A DNA stretch of 64,000 nucleotides from Tubiluchus corallicola (Eukaryota; Priapulida; Priapulimorpha; Priapulimorphida; Tubiluchidae), in contig JAQGDQ010000411.1 in assembly GCA_030141605.1 (NCBI GenBank), forward strand, positions 64,001 to 128,000. Reading direction: 5' to 3'. The translations under genes were made by a program, and so were the position numbers. Below the pieces are notes generated by a model. That model did no database searches. It saw only the letters and a list, made by a program, of their open reading frames with translations, and was not told where the DNA came from. This document shows, in pieces, positions 43,691 through 53,868 of the stretch (the first letter of the stretch is position 1; the number at the start of each line of letters is the position of its first letter).

Positions 43691-44322
43691 AAGAAGTATT
43701 GGCTTCTAAAATTCTCAAACTAATATATCATGTAAGGTATGACCATCCCACAAATATAATTTATTTGTCTGTTAAAACTCTTAAAGTGAAAGATATATAT
43801 GACATGTATTGTCTTCATTTCATGTATCAGTATCACTACTTCACTACTTCCACCAGCTTTTCAGTCATACTTTAGTCCAGTTTCAAACCAACATGATCAT
43901 TACACAAGATATTCAGTCGAAAACTATGTACTCCCCCCTTCCAAAAACAAATATAATTAAACAGTCATCAAAATATAATGCTATTAAAATATGGTCATCA
44001 ATTCCGCGTGAAATGAAAACTCTTAATCTTTATCAATTTAAAAAAAGCATCAAAGAATTACCTACTACAACGGTATAATTAACTCACAATTTTACTCATC
44101 CTGATCTTAAGTTACTAACAAAACTTATTTTGTTCTAATGTATGCTATAACTGATGAAAATGTAATGTTAATTGTCAATTGTTTCACTTATCTGGAGGAG
44201 GACTCGAAAGCTCAATGCTCCTTCCTCCTCCACACAGTAACTCGTTTAGTTTATTTTTTTTCAATGTTATATCAATTTATATGTATGTTTGAGTTACTGT
44301 GGAATAAATAAATTCATTCATT
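43690..44322 (+). pseudogene. CR1/L2-like LINE fragment with (ATTC) tail
   Basis: The frame 43809-44078 ends KYNAIKIWSSIPREMKTLNL then FKKSIKEL, matching the ORF2 ending (Y)xxxxxWNSxPxxxKxxxSLxxFKxxLK. A stem of GAGGAGGACTCGAAAGCTC... / ...CTTCCTCCTCC follows at 44191-44232. The end is GGAATAAATAAATTCATTCATTCAG. 5'-truncated. Confidence 0.8.
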
Positions 44323-44324
44323 CA

Positions 44325-44401
44325 GATGCGTTGCTGTGGTGCACTTAACCTTTGACCTACAGCAACTGCGCGTGCGCACAACGATACCGTGAAAAGGTTT
44401 A
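44325..44401 (+). mobile_element. Palindromic MITE family S, right-end fragment
   Basis: GATGCGTTGCTGTGGTGCAC through CCGTGAAAAGGTTTA, identical in layout to the last 80 bases of the copies at 12330 and 23467. It abuts the (ATTC) tail of the LINE, which seems to have replaced or displaced the left part. Confidence 0.8.
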
Positions 44402-44584
44402 TTAAGAGTCACTGTAAACGGAGTTATATAGTGGAGTTCATCATTTATAACAATTTCAGGTAAATAAATTTTAATTAACTTCACATCCCCAGTATCCGCA
44501 TTAAAGGTGCCCTATCGTCCTTTTTCCTTTCGTAATCGGGCCAAATTTACTACAAAATTTGAAAGTAGGCAGGGTTTCATACAG

Positions 44585-44840
44585 TTAGGGTTGCCACCAC
44601 TCCTGATTTGCCCTGGAGTCTAGGGTTGTCACAACTCCTGATTTGCCCTGGAGTCTAGGGTTGCCACCACTCCTGATTTGCCCTACAGTCTAAGGTTGCC
44701 ACCACTCCTGATTTGGCCTGGAGTCTAGGGTTGTCACAACTCCTGATTTGGCCTGGAGTCTAGGGTTGCCACCACTCCTGATTTAGCCTGGGGTCTAGGG
44801 TTGCCACCACTCCTGATTTGGCCTGGAGGCTCCTGTAATT
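44585..44840 (+). repeat. 35-bp minisatellite, about 7 copies
   Basis: The unit is CTAGGGTTGCCACCACTCCT plus GATTTGGCCTGGAGT, with variants GTTGTCACAACTCC and TTTGCCCT. Its core CTAGGGTTGCCAC is the reverse complement of the core of the next array. Confidence 0.95.
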
Positions 44841-45161
44841 CAGCCATACATCCGTACTTCCGTCAGATTTGACCATAGCATTAAAATTTAAGTGGAAAAA
44901 GCAGAAATACGTCCTGCATACTATTGAAATGTTAAGAACCAAGCTAAAACAGCGGATTCTCTCCTAAGTAAAAAAATGAACTTATCAAATTAATTTTAAA
45001 TGGTCTACATTTCTAGTCAACTTTTGCTGCAATTTCACATTCTTTCAGTTTAGCAAGTTTGTAGTTTAGTTTTGTTGATTTTTGTTTCTGAAAAAGCGCT
45101 CATAAGACGCCTCGCAGGCGCTGACTCCCTAGCTGGCTCTTGACTGCCGATTTCGGTTCTT

Positions 45162-45790
45162 GACGAGGTGGCAACCCTAGTAAAACAGTCACGAGGTGGC
45201 AACCCAAGTAAAACAGTGACGATGTGGCAACCCTAGTAAAACGGTGACGATGTGGCAACCCTAATAAAACAGTGACGAGGTGGCAACCCAAGTAAAACAG
45301 TGACGAGGTGGCAACCCTAGTAAAACGGTGACGATGTGGCAACCCTAATAAAACAGTGACGAGGTGGCAACCCTAGTAAAACAGTGACGATGTGGCAACC
45401 CTAGTAAAACAGTGACGAGGTGGCAACCCTAGTAAACCAGTGACGAGGTGGCAACCCTTGTAAAACAGTGACGAGGTGGCAATCCTAGTAAAACTGTGAC
45501 GATGTGGCAACCCTAGTAAAACAGTGACGAGGTGGCAACCCAAGTAAAACAGATGTGGCAACGAGAGTAAAACAGTGACGAGGTGGCAACCCTAGTAAAA
45601 CAGTGACGAGGTGGCAACCCTAGTAAAACAGTGACGATGTGGCAACCCTAGTAAAACAGTGAAGATATGGCAACCCTAGTGAAAACAGTGACGATGTGGC
45701 AACCCTAGTGAAACAGTGATGATGTGGCAACCCTAGTAAAACTGTGACGATGTGGCAACTCTAGTGAAACAGTAACGAGCTGGCAACCAC
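45162..45790 (+). repeat. 28-bp minisatellite, about 22 copies
   Basis: The unit is GTGACGAGGTGGCAACCCTA plus GTAAAACA, with GACGATG alternating with GACGAGG. One unit near 45550 is deleted to 20 bases. Confidence 0.96.
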
Positions 45791-45794
45791 ACAT

Positions 45795-46620
45795 ACAGTA
45801 CACACATGTTACTGATGCTGAAACACGTTGGATCGTCAAGTAAACGTTTCGTGGAACTCTAAGTTAAATTTTTATTACCGTAAAATCATCATTTTGACGT
45901 GACGCTAGTCGTGCTTTGATGTGTAAAAAAATGTGTGAAAAAAATCGGGAAAATGTACGTCCTTTAGGCTGGATTGTGAAATTGCTGCAGCTCCAGACTG
46001 AACTATTTCGCTAAAAGGGTGTAGGTAGATGGGGGAAGGTGTTAAACGGCTTGCTTTAGTTTTGCAAGCCGTTTGTGTATTTGCATTAAGAACACGTTGA
46101 ATTTACTGATAGTTTGAAACACATTTAATACTTTCAACGGTGCGCATGCGTCAATTGCAGTGTTTACCAATCACCCCCCCCCCACCACCTCCCAAGGCAA
46201 GTTTCACACCATTCGTAGTCCTGACACTTAAGACATCTGTTGTACAGATGAAATCTTGCAAGTAATATTGACGTTTGAAATGGTCACAAAGCCGTGCACT
46301 AATATAGAACTTCTAGAATTTTTTACAAGAAATAAAATTTGTAAAATATCACGTGACCCGACGGAAAACATACAAGCAAAAAAAAACAAAGAAAATATTT
46401 ATTTACCATCGCTCATTCAACAGACAAGATCAGCACTAACGGCTATTTAACGACTTACATTTACAACAATACAGGTAAAGACGTAACAAACAAATAACGA
46501 ATAACAGGTAGATTATATTATTTTTATATATATTTAGGTATTTATTAGTGTCAAAAATACATATAGCACAAGAAAAAACAACACATACATAAAATTTCAA
46601 TTTTGAAAAAGGGTAGGGTA
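45795..46620. other. Non-coding stretch, nothing recognised
   Basis: Mixed sequence with a C(10) run near 46175. No exons or element ends were identified. Confidence 0.35.
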
Positions 46621-46621
46621 T

Positions 46622-46702
46622 ATACCCGGGCAACCGGTAGTATCGAACTCACGACTGCTTGGTTGCAGTCCGAAATAAAAACCACTCAGTCATACAACCC
46701 AG
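46622..46702 (-). mobile_element. Possible tRNA-derived SINE head
   Basis: On the minus strand TGACTGAGTGG (46692-46682) fits the pol III A box and GAGTTCGATAC (46650-46640) fits the B box, with 40-odd bases between and GGACTGCAA in anticodon-like position. The acceptor stem does not pair, so this is not a working tRNA gene. It lies just left of the LINE arm. Confidence 0.4.
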
Positions 46703-46802
46703 CACGAGCTCAGAGATAGCTATTTTAGCAGTAGTAGAATTTTTCTGTAATGTGTTTAAGCTTGGAACTCGTAATTTTATATCAGTATTTCATAATAGGA
46801 AA

Positions 46803-47290
46803 ATGTTACACATTGTAGTTTTATCATGGAGATTCCTAGATGTAGAAGAATTAATGATAAAATCGGCTTTTTCCCGTGGACTTCTTATCTGTGTAATTCT
46901 CTAACATGTATTTACATCTTTCCATGAAACTACAACCTCACTCTGTTCAACAAGATCCTCAATAGACACTTATCCGATCTGTAGCTTTTCAGTGGCTGTT
47001 GGGTTTGGTTGTGCTGATTTATATAAAAAATGTTTTATATTATATGCGCCCATTCTGTTTATTAATTAGGCGAGTTCAAGGATAAGCTATTTTAGCATTA
47101 GTAAGCTACTCTTAAATTCATATTTTAAACAACATATGTAAACTTAGAACTCGTACGTTTATATCAGGACTTCATAATATGAATACGTCTACCTTGGTGG
47201 TACGAGCCGAACAGTGAAGGTTTACCAGTAGAAGATTCGAGGCTAGACATTCTGCAAGTGCCCAAATCAACGTCAAAAGAAACAATATAG
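46803..47290 (+). pseudogene. LINE relic, left arm of an inverted pair
   Basis: Closely matches the reverse complement of 49190-49585, from AATGTTACACATTGTAGTTT to GAGGCTAGACATTCTGCAAG. In the better-kept right arm one frame reads MNTSDVVIHVEQKKLSGKRF, suggesting old ORF2 coding. Stops break all frames here. Confidence 0.65.
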
Positions 47291-47309
47291 CATATACACC
47301 TGGGACATA

Positions 47310-47400
47310 ACCAGTAGGGTGCACCAAGGATTCACTCTAGCACCATTGCTGTTTCCTACAATGTATCAGTGGTTTCACTACGCGTTTTCAAAGATAAAAT
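47310..47400 (+). pseudogene. LINE reverse transcriptase fragment (motif B)
   Basis: One frame reads VHQGFTLAPLLFPTMYQW at about 47319-47372, a decayed form of the VPQGxxLxPLLFxxY block. It continues the arm ending at 47290. Confidence 0.7.
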
Positions 47401-47685
47401 TTCTCTATAAAATTACAATTTTGAAAAATTGGTGACACGAAGCTGTTTCAGGCCTAGAGAAAGCTGTCAGTACTCTGCAAACTAGTTTTTCATGCAGCGT
47501 TGCCTATTTTTTCTCTATATTCACCTACTTTGCAGATGAATAGTTTGTCAGCAGTACAATATGGGCTGTATGAGCTTGTTGACTTAGCGTTATTGAACCT
47601 CCTCCGCCGGATATGACACAGTTCTCCTCTTTGCTGTCAACTTCGCCAGCATCTGTAGGACCAATTAACGACAACATTTCTCTTC
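47400..47685. other. Non-coding stretch, nothing recognised
   Basis: Spacer between the reverse transcriptase fragment and the Harbinger-type element. Confidence 0.3.
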
Positions 47686-47688
47686 TAA

Positions 47689-48428
47689 GGCCCATTTCAC
47701 AGTGAGGATGTGCAGAAAATGCCTCAAGAAGAAATTTCTTGTGGTATTCCTCACGAAAATGGAACACCTTGTTTTTTATAGCGTATTTCACAGTGAGGAC
47801 ACGCGGCAAAATCCTCGTGAGGAATTCTGCTGCCAGCTGAAAGTTATGCGTCCTCCTCGGGGGAAATTTGCCACGTGATAGGAATACTGTACTCCATCCT
47901 CGCGGAATTCAGTCTTAAATTTAACTACTCAATTACTTCTTTTTTATTTAACGAACAACAATTAACATATTTTAGCATAAAATTCTAAGATTTAATCTCT
48001 CCTTTAACAAACTTACGCTTTTATGGTTTTTTAATGCAACTTCAATGGCTATATTCGTGAAGAAGAAAAATAACGCACGTACATAATTATTTTATATAAG
48101 TATATTTTCAGGTTTTGAAGTGATTAGTAGAACTTTACTAAAAAATAAACAGTTCTGACATTACATTGACTAACATTATTAATTGTACTTTGTATATGAG
48201 AAATACAGCAAGTATAACTTAATTTAGACACGATTTTACAGTATAAAACTTGCAACGTAACTGCAGCTAATTGGACGGCAGGACAAATATCTAGCGGTTT
48301 CACTGTGAAATGAACTTTCATGCTGTATGGAATTTCGAGAAAAATCCGAAAATTTCGAATTTTTTTTTGATTTTCTGACGGCGATTCCTTGCGTCATTTT
48401 TCCTCACGTACTCAGTGTGAAATGGGCC
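47689..48428 (+). mobile_element. PIF/Harbinger-like non-autonomous element
   Basis: Ends GGCCCATTTCACAGTGAGGA and TCAGTGTGAAATGGGCC are inverted repeats, and TAA lies directly outside both (47686-47688 and 48429-48431), the three-base site usual for Harbinger elements. The left subterminal part repeats GTGAGGA/CCTCACG motifs. 740 bp, no transposase. Confidence 0.8.
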
Positions 48429-48559
48429 TAAAAATTCTATGCACTGCTTGCTTTTTAATAAATCAGGTCGACAAGCTTATAGAACCAATGCATACACATT
48501 TGTTGCTGCCGTGCTACTTGATTCCGTGTAGATGATACTACTGATACAAGAAAAAATTC

Positions 48560-48705
48560 AGCTATTAATCTTCGTTATTGTCCAGTAGTCAATAAGCTTA
48601 AGGAAAATCTCGTAAAACCCCATAGCGAAGCCACTGATAAGGTTTAAGAAGAGCAGTGGTCCTAGAGTGAACCCTTGGGGCACACCGCTAGAGAGTTCAC
48701 AAACT
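48560..48705 (-). pseudogene. LINE reverse transcriptase fragment (motif B), reversed
   Basis: The minus strand reads SGVPQGFTLGPLLFLNLISG at about 48697-48638, the best-preserved copy of this block in the window. It mirrors the fragment at 47310 across the Harbinger-type element. Confidence 0.82.
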
Positions 48706-48921
48706 ATGAACGTAAGCTATGATGCTTTTACAATCGGCCGATGAAGAATAGATAAGAAACGCAAGATAAAAATATACGTATAGAAACGCGCATCCCTGTA
48801 TGTAAAAAAAATCAATAAAAGTTAATTTGACAGTTAAAATAAAGCCTAATTAAAATCGCGTAAGCGTAATTGTACAGAATATGCAGGTAAACAATGTAGA
48901 CAAAAATTTAGCGAACATTAT

Positions 48922-49032
48922 ACGTGACTACAAAGAGAACATCACGTGACTACAAAGAGAACATCACGTGACTACAAAAAGAACATCACGTGACTACAAA
49001 AAGAACATGACGTGACTACAAAGAGAACATCA
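48922..49032 (+). repeat. 22-bp tandem repeat, 5 copies
   Basis: The unit is ATCACGTGACTACAAAGAGA plus AC. Each unit carries the E-box CACGTG; one has ATGACGTG instead. Confidence 0.93.
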
Positions 49033-49585
49033 GCTAAACTCTTCATCCGTGTCAGTAAAAGTTTCTTTAAAACATTAAAATGATCATTTGAACCAGCTAT
49101 CAGGTGTTCAGGTGATCTATTCCAAATTTTTACACTAGAACTTCGTTATATTCTAGGTGTAAACGGTGTATATACTACATTGTGTTTCTTTTGAAGTTGA
49201 CTTGGGCACTTACGAAATGTCTAGCCTCGAATCTTTTTCCGGATAACTTTTTCTGTTCGACATGTATGACCACGTCAGACGTATTCATATCATGAAGTCC
49301 TGATATAAAAGTACGAGTTCTAAGTTTACATATGTTGTTTAAAATATGAATTCAAGAGTAGCTTACTAATGCTAAAATAGCTTATCCTTGAACTCGGATA
49401 ATTAATAAACAGATCGGATAAGTGTCTATTGAGGATCTTGTTGAATAGAGTGAGGTTGTAGTTTCATGGAAACATGCAAATACATGTTAGAGAATTACAA
49501 AGATAAGAAGTCCAAGGGAAAAAACCGATTTTATCATTAATTCTTCTACATCTAGGAATCTCCATGATAAAACTACAATGTGTAA
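49033..49585 (-). pseudogene. LINE relic, right arm of the inverted pair, ORF2 C-terminal part
   Basis: The minus strand reads MNTSDVVIHVEQKKLSGKRF at about 49294-49235 and then, with a frameshift, a WNRSPEHL-like piece near 49120. This matches the last part of LINE ORF2. The strand and content fit the reverse transcriptase fragment at 48560-48705, but their order is rearranged. Confidence 0.6.
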
Positions 49586-49589
49586 CAGG

Positions 49590-50216
49590 AAAACGAATTG
49601 CCCTCGCGGCTGGTTCTAGGTAGTTGGACACCCTAGGCACAAATTATTTTAGCCCCCTTCTCCTCAACTTCTTCCTCGGGGTCCCGATGCACCCCGCCCA
49701 CACAATTTAATGTTTGCAGTATATACTAATATACAATGGTACTTGTGTGTTAATTTTATGTATTAAAGTGCACTAATTAGCTATAAGTATACCTAATTAG
49801 TATACCTATATACAGCATGTGTTCATTTCATTTAAAACTGAATTTATCACCTCAAGGATCGTAAACTCGTTAATTCAGTAAAGCTTAGGAGTGTTGCTAG
49901 TTTTAATGATAGTGATTTTATGTGCTGTGAATTCTTCTGGGCACTTAGTGGCGAATGGACAGCACAGGGGCCTTTGTGATAATGAAGTAAAAGGAATGTT
50001 GCTAGATCTGCTAATCAACTAAATGTTATATTATCTGATTTTTGTATAAATAGACACTAATCAATTTACTGATCAATATAATTAATAAACATTGTACAGA
50101 CGAATTAATTAAAGATTGCAATTGTGTAAAATGTAATATATTGTACGTCCTGCGTCTTCAATCAAGATTTCTATAATTTCTGCTGTATTCTCTTCACGTA
50201 CATTATGGCTAGAATT
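49590..50216. other. Non-coding stretch, nothing recognised
   Basis: AT-rich; no gene or terminal repeat. Confidence 0.35.
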
Positions 50217-50466
50217 TCACTCAGCTTTTTCATCAGAAAATTGTTGAAACTTCTCTCTTTCACATACATCCGTTTCAATAATTTTTTTCATCATCTGGTC
50301 TGGTTGCAAATGCCTCGTTAGTAAATCTTTTTCCTGTTCAATATCTGCCAACTTTGCTGCCTTTTCTTTCAATATTACGGATCCTGAAGACTTCGGATTC
50401 AAGATCATAAGTTTATCTTGGTGTCGCAAGTGTAAGTTTGTTTCAAGCAATTTGAATATTGCGCGC
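50217..50466 (-). CDS. Hypothetical charged helical fragment, possible exon or element relic
   Basis: About 80 codons are open on the minus strand, containing LRHQDKLMILNPKSSGSVIL, then KEKAAKLADIEQEKDLLTRH and QMMKKIIETDVCEREKFQQF before the stop. Residues are strongly helix-forming and charged. No ATG begins it, and a TTAA-1 element lies directly upstream at 50471, so it may be the remainder of an interrupted gene or of another mobile element. No domain is recognised. Confidence 0.33.
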
Positions 50467-50470
50467 TTAA

Positions 50471-51141
50471 ATCACAAGAAAACTCTTCATAAACATAAAG
50501 CTTGAAATATTCGTTTTATATCGCTTACATACTGCCTTTTTGCACGCAGGACTCCAATCGGCAGTCACGCTGTATAAAACATGTAAATTTAAACTCCCGT
50601 GATGACCGTTAGACGCAGCCATTTTCACAACAGGTCATTTGAAACAAGTTTAGGTAACACTGAGTGAAGTTTGAAAAAATAATCAGAGCATCCGTAGCGC
50701 ACAAGTCACTAACTAAATAAAATTTAAAATTACTGTATCTTGTCAATAAGATTAAAATATGTTTTTGGTTACTGAGTGGTGCACCCTGGAGGGCGAGTCA
50801 GCGACATTTTACCAATTGGTCAAAACATTTTAAATAATGAATAATTTTCTTTTCTAGTTACATGTCTTTCTAGTAGGTAAGCGAAAATGTAAGTAACATA
50901 TATTTGCAAGGAAAGTCTTTTGAGACATAATTTAACATTGCCTTTTCTTCCCCTGATTTGCGTTTGGTATATGACGTCATGTAACGGCTACTTCGGAACA
51001 GTATTGTGGGAGATTTAAAATGAAAACAAACTAAAATTCCTTTCAATGCGAGTACGACATGTGTATGAAATTGCAATAAAGTAATATAACTTTTAAGGCG
51101 ATTTTTCTGAAACCTACTTCAGGTACCCCTTTTCTTGTCCC
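50471..51141 (-). mobile_element. TTAA-1 family element, full-length copy with TTAA on both sides
   Basis: TTAA lies at 50467-50470 and 51142-51145. Read on the minus strand the element begins GGGACAAGAAAAGGGG and ends GTTTTCTTGTGAT. It parallels 14369-15028 throughout, including the TGACGTCAT palindrome (about 50969) and the GGTGCACCCTGGAGG block (50790). Confidence 0.85.
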
Positions 51142-51204
51142 TTAAGCAATTACACATACACTGTGTTATTACTTATGCTAAACTGAAAAATTAAGGACTT
51201 TCTT

Positions 51205-53868
51205 GCAGAATTTGGCGTCCTAAGCAACTGCATAGTTTGCCTAGTGATAGAGCCAGCTCTCGTTTGGCGTCCTAAGCAACTGTATAGTTTCCCTAGTGAA
51301 AGAGCCAGCTCTCGTTTGGCGTCCTAAGCAACTGTATAGTTTCCCTAGTTATAGAGCCAGCTCTCGTTTGGCGTCCTAAGCAACTGTATAGTTTCCCTAG
51401 TGATAGAGCCAGCTCTCGTTTGGCGTCCTAAGCAACTGCATAGTTTGCCTAGTGATAGAGCCAGCTCTCGTTTGGCGTCCTAAGCAACTGCATAGTTTCC
51501 CTAGTGATAGAGCCAGCTCTCGTTTGGCGTCCTAAGCAACTGTATAGTTTCCCTAGTGATAGAGCCAGCTCTCGTTTGGCGTCCTAAGCAACTGCATAGT
51601 TTGCCTAGTGATAGAGCCAGCTCTCGTTTGGCGTCCTAAGCAACTGCATAGTTTCCCTAGTGATAGAGCCAGCTCTCGTTTGGCGTCCTAAGCAACTGCA
51701 TAGTTTGCCTAGTGATAGAGCCAGCTCTCGTTTGGCGTCCTAAGCAACTGTATAGTTTCCCTAGTTATAGAGCCAGCTCTCGTTTGGCGTCCTAAGCAAC
51801 TGTATAGTTTCCCTAGTGATAGAGCCAGCTCTCGTTTGGCGTCCTAAGCAACTGTATAGTTTCCCTAGTGATAGAGCCAGCTCTCGTTTGGCGTCCTAAG
51901 CAACTGTGTAGTTTCCCTAGTGATAGAGCCAGCTCTAGTTTGGCGTCCTAAGCAACTGTATAGTTTCCCTAGTGATAGAGCCAGCTCTCGTTTGGCGTCC
52001 TAAGCAACTGTATAGTTTCCCTAGTGATAGAGCCAGGTCTCGTTTGGCCTCCTAAGCAACTGTATAGTTTCCCTAGTGATAGAGCCAGCTCTCGTTTGGC
52101 GTCCTAAGCAACTGTATAGTTTCCCTAGTGATAGAGCCAGCTCTCGTTTGGCGTCCTAAGCAACTGTATAGTTTACCTAGTGATAGAGCCAGCTCTCGTT
52201 TGGCGTCCTAAGCAACGGTATAGTTTCCCTAGTGATAGAGCCAGCTCTCGTTTGGGCGTCCTAAGCAACTGTATAGTTTCCCTAGTGATAGAGCCAGCTC
52301 TCGTTTGGCGTCCTAAGCAACGGTATAGTTTCCCTAGTGATAGAGCCAGCTCTCGTTTGGGCGTCCTAAGCAACTGTATAGTTTCTCTAGTGATAGAGCC
52401 AGCTCTCGTTTGGCGTCCTAAGCAACTGTATAGTTTCCCTAGTGATAGAGCCAGCTCTCGTTTGGCGTCCTAAGCAACTGTATAGTTTACCTAGTGATAG
52501 AGCCAGCTCTCGTTTGGGCGTCCTAAGCAACTGTATAGTTTCCCTAGTGATAGAGCCAGCTCTCGTTTGGCGTCCTAAGCAACTGTATAGTTTCCCTAGT
52601 GATAGAGCCAGCTCTCGTTTGGCGTCCTAAGCAACTGTATAGTTTCCCTAGTGATAGAGCCAGCTCTCGTTTGGCGTCCTAAGCAACTGTATAGTTTCCC
52701 TAGTGATAGAGCCAGCTCTCGTTTGGCGTCCTAAGCAACTGTATAGTTTCCCTAATGATAGAGCCAGGTCTCGTTTGGCGTCCTAAGCAACTGTATGGTT
52801 TCCCTAGTGATAGAGCCAGCTCTCGTTGGGCGTCCTAAGCAACTGTATAGTTTCCTTAGTGATAGAGCCAGCTCTCGTTTGGCGTCCTAAGCAACTGTAT
52901 AGTTTCCCTAGTGATAGAGCCAGCTCTCGTTGGGCGTCCTAAGCAACTGTATAGTTTCCTTAGTGATAGAGCCAGCTCTCGTTTGGCGTCCTAAGCAACT
53001 GTATAGTTTCCCTAGTGATAGAGCCAGCTCTCGTTTGGCGTCCTAAGCAACTGTATAGTTTCCCTAATGATAGAGCCAGGTCTCGTTTGGCGTCCTAAGC
53101 AACTGTATGGTTTCCCTAGTGATAGAGCCAGCTCTCGTTGGGCGTCCTAAGCAACTGTATAGTTTCCTTAGTGATAGAGCCAGCTCTCGTTTGGCGTCCT
53201 AAGCAACTGTATAGTTTCCCTAGTGATAGAGCCAGCTCTCGTTTGGCGTCCTAAGCAACTGTATAGTTTCCTTAGTGATAGAGCCAGGTCTTGTTTGGCG
53301 TCCTAAGCAACTGTATAGTTTCCCTAGTGATAGAGCCAGCTCTCGTTTGGCGTCCTAAGCAACTGTATAGTTTCCTTAGTGATAGAGCCAGCTCTCGTTT
53401 GACGTCCTAAGCAACTGTATAGTTTCCCTAGTGATAGAGCCAGCTCTCGTTTGGCGTCCTAAGCAACTGTATAGTTTACCTAGTGATAGAGCCAGCTCTC
53501 GTTTGGGCGTCCTAAGCAACTGTATAGTTTCTCTAGTGATAGAGCCAGCTCTCGTTTGGCGTCCTAAGCAACTGTATAGTTTCCCTAGTGATAGAGCCAG
53601 CTCTCGTTTGGCGCCCTAAGCAACTGTATAGTTTCCCTAGTGATAGAGCCAGCTCTCGTTTGGCGTCCTAAGCAACTGTATAGTTTCCCTAGTGATAGAG
53701 CCAGCTCTCGTTACGCGTCCTAAGCAACTGTATAGTTTCCCTAGTGATAGAGCCAGCTCTCGTTTGGCGCCCTAAGCAACTGTATAGTTTCCCTAGTGAT
53801 AGAGCCAGCTCTCGTTTGGCGTCCTAAGCAACTGTATAGTTTCCCTAGTGATAGAGCCAGCTCTCGTT
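51205..53868 (+). repeat. 52-bp minisatellite, about 51 copies
   Basis: The unit is GTGATAGAGCCAGCTCTCGT, TTGGCGTCCTAAGCAACTGT, ATAGTTTCCCTA. AGAGC-CA-GCTCT is a perfect short palindrome in nearly every unit. Some units carry TTGGGCGT (53 bp), TTGGGCG without the extra base, or CCAGGTCT. Multi-unit blocks with ATGGTTTCC repeat near 52750 and 53065, so amplification copied several units at once. Confidence 0.97.

Noticed and set aside
46622-46702. Functional tRNA gene on the minus strand
   Set aside because: A and B boxes are present, but the acceptor stem does not pair; treated as a SINE head.
51205-53868. CRISPR-like regular repeat array
   Set aside because: Units are directly adjacent with no unique spacers, and the DNA is animal nuclear sequence with no cas genes.
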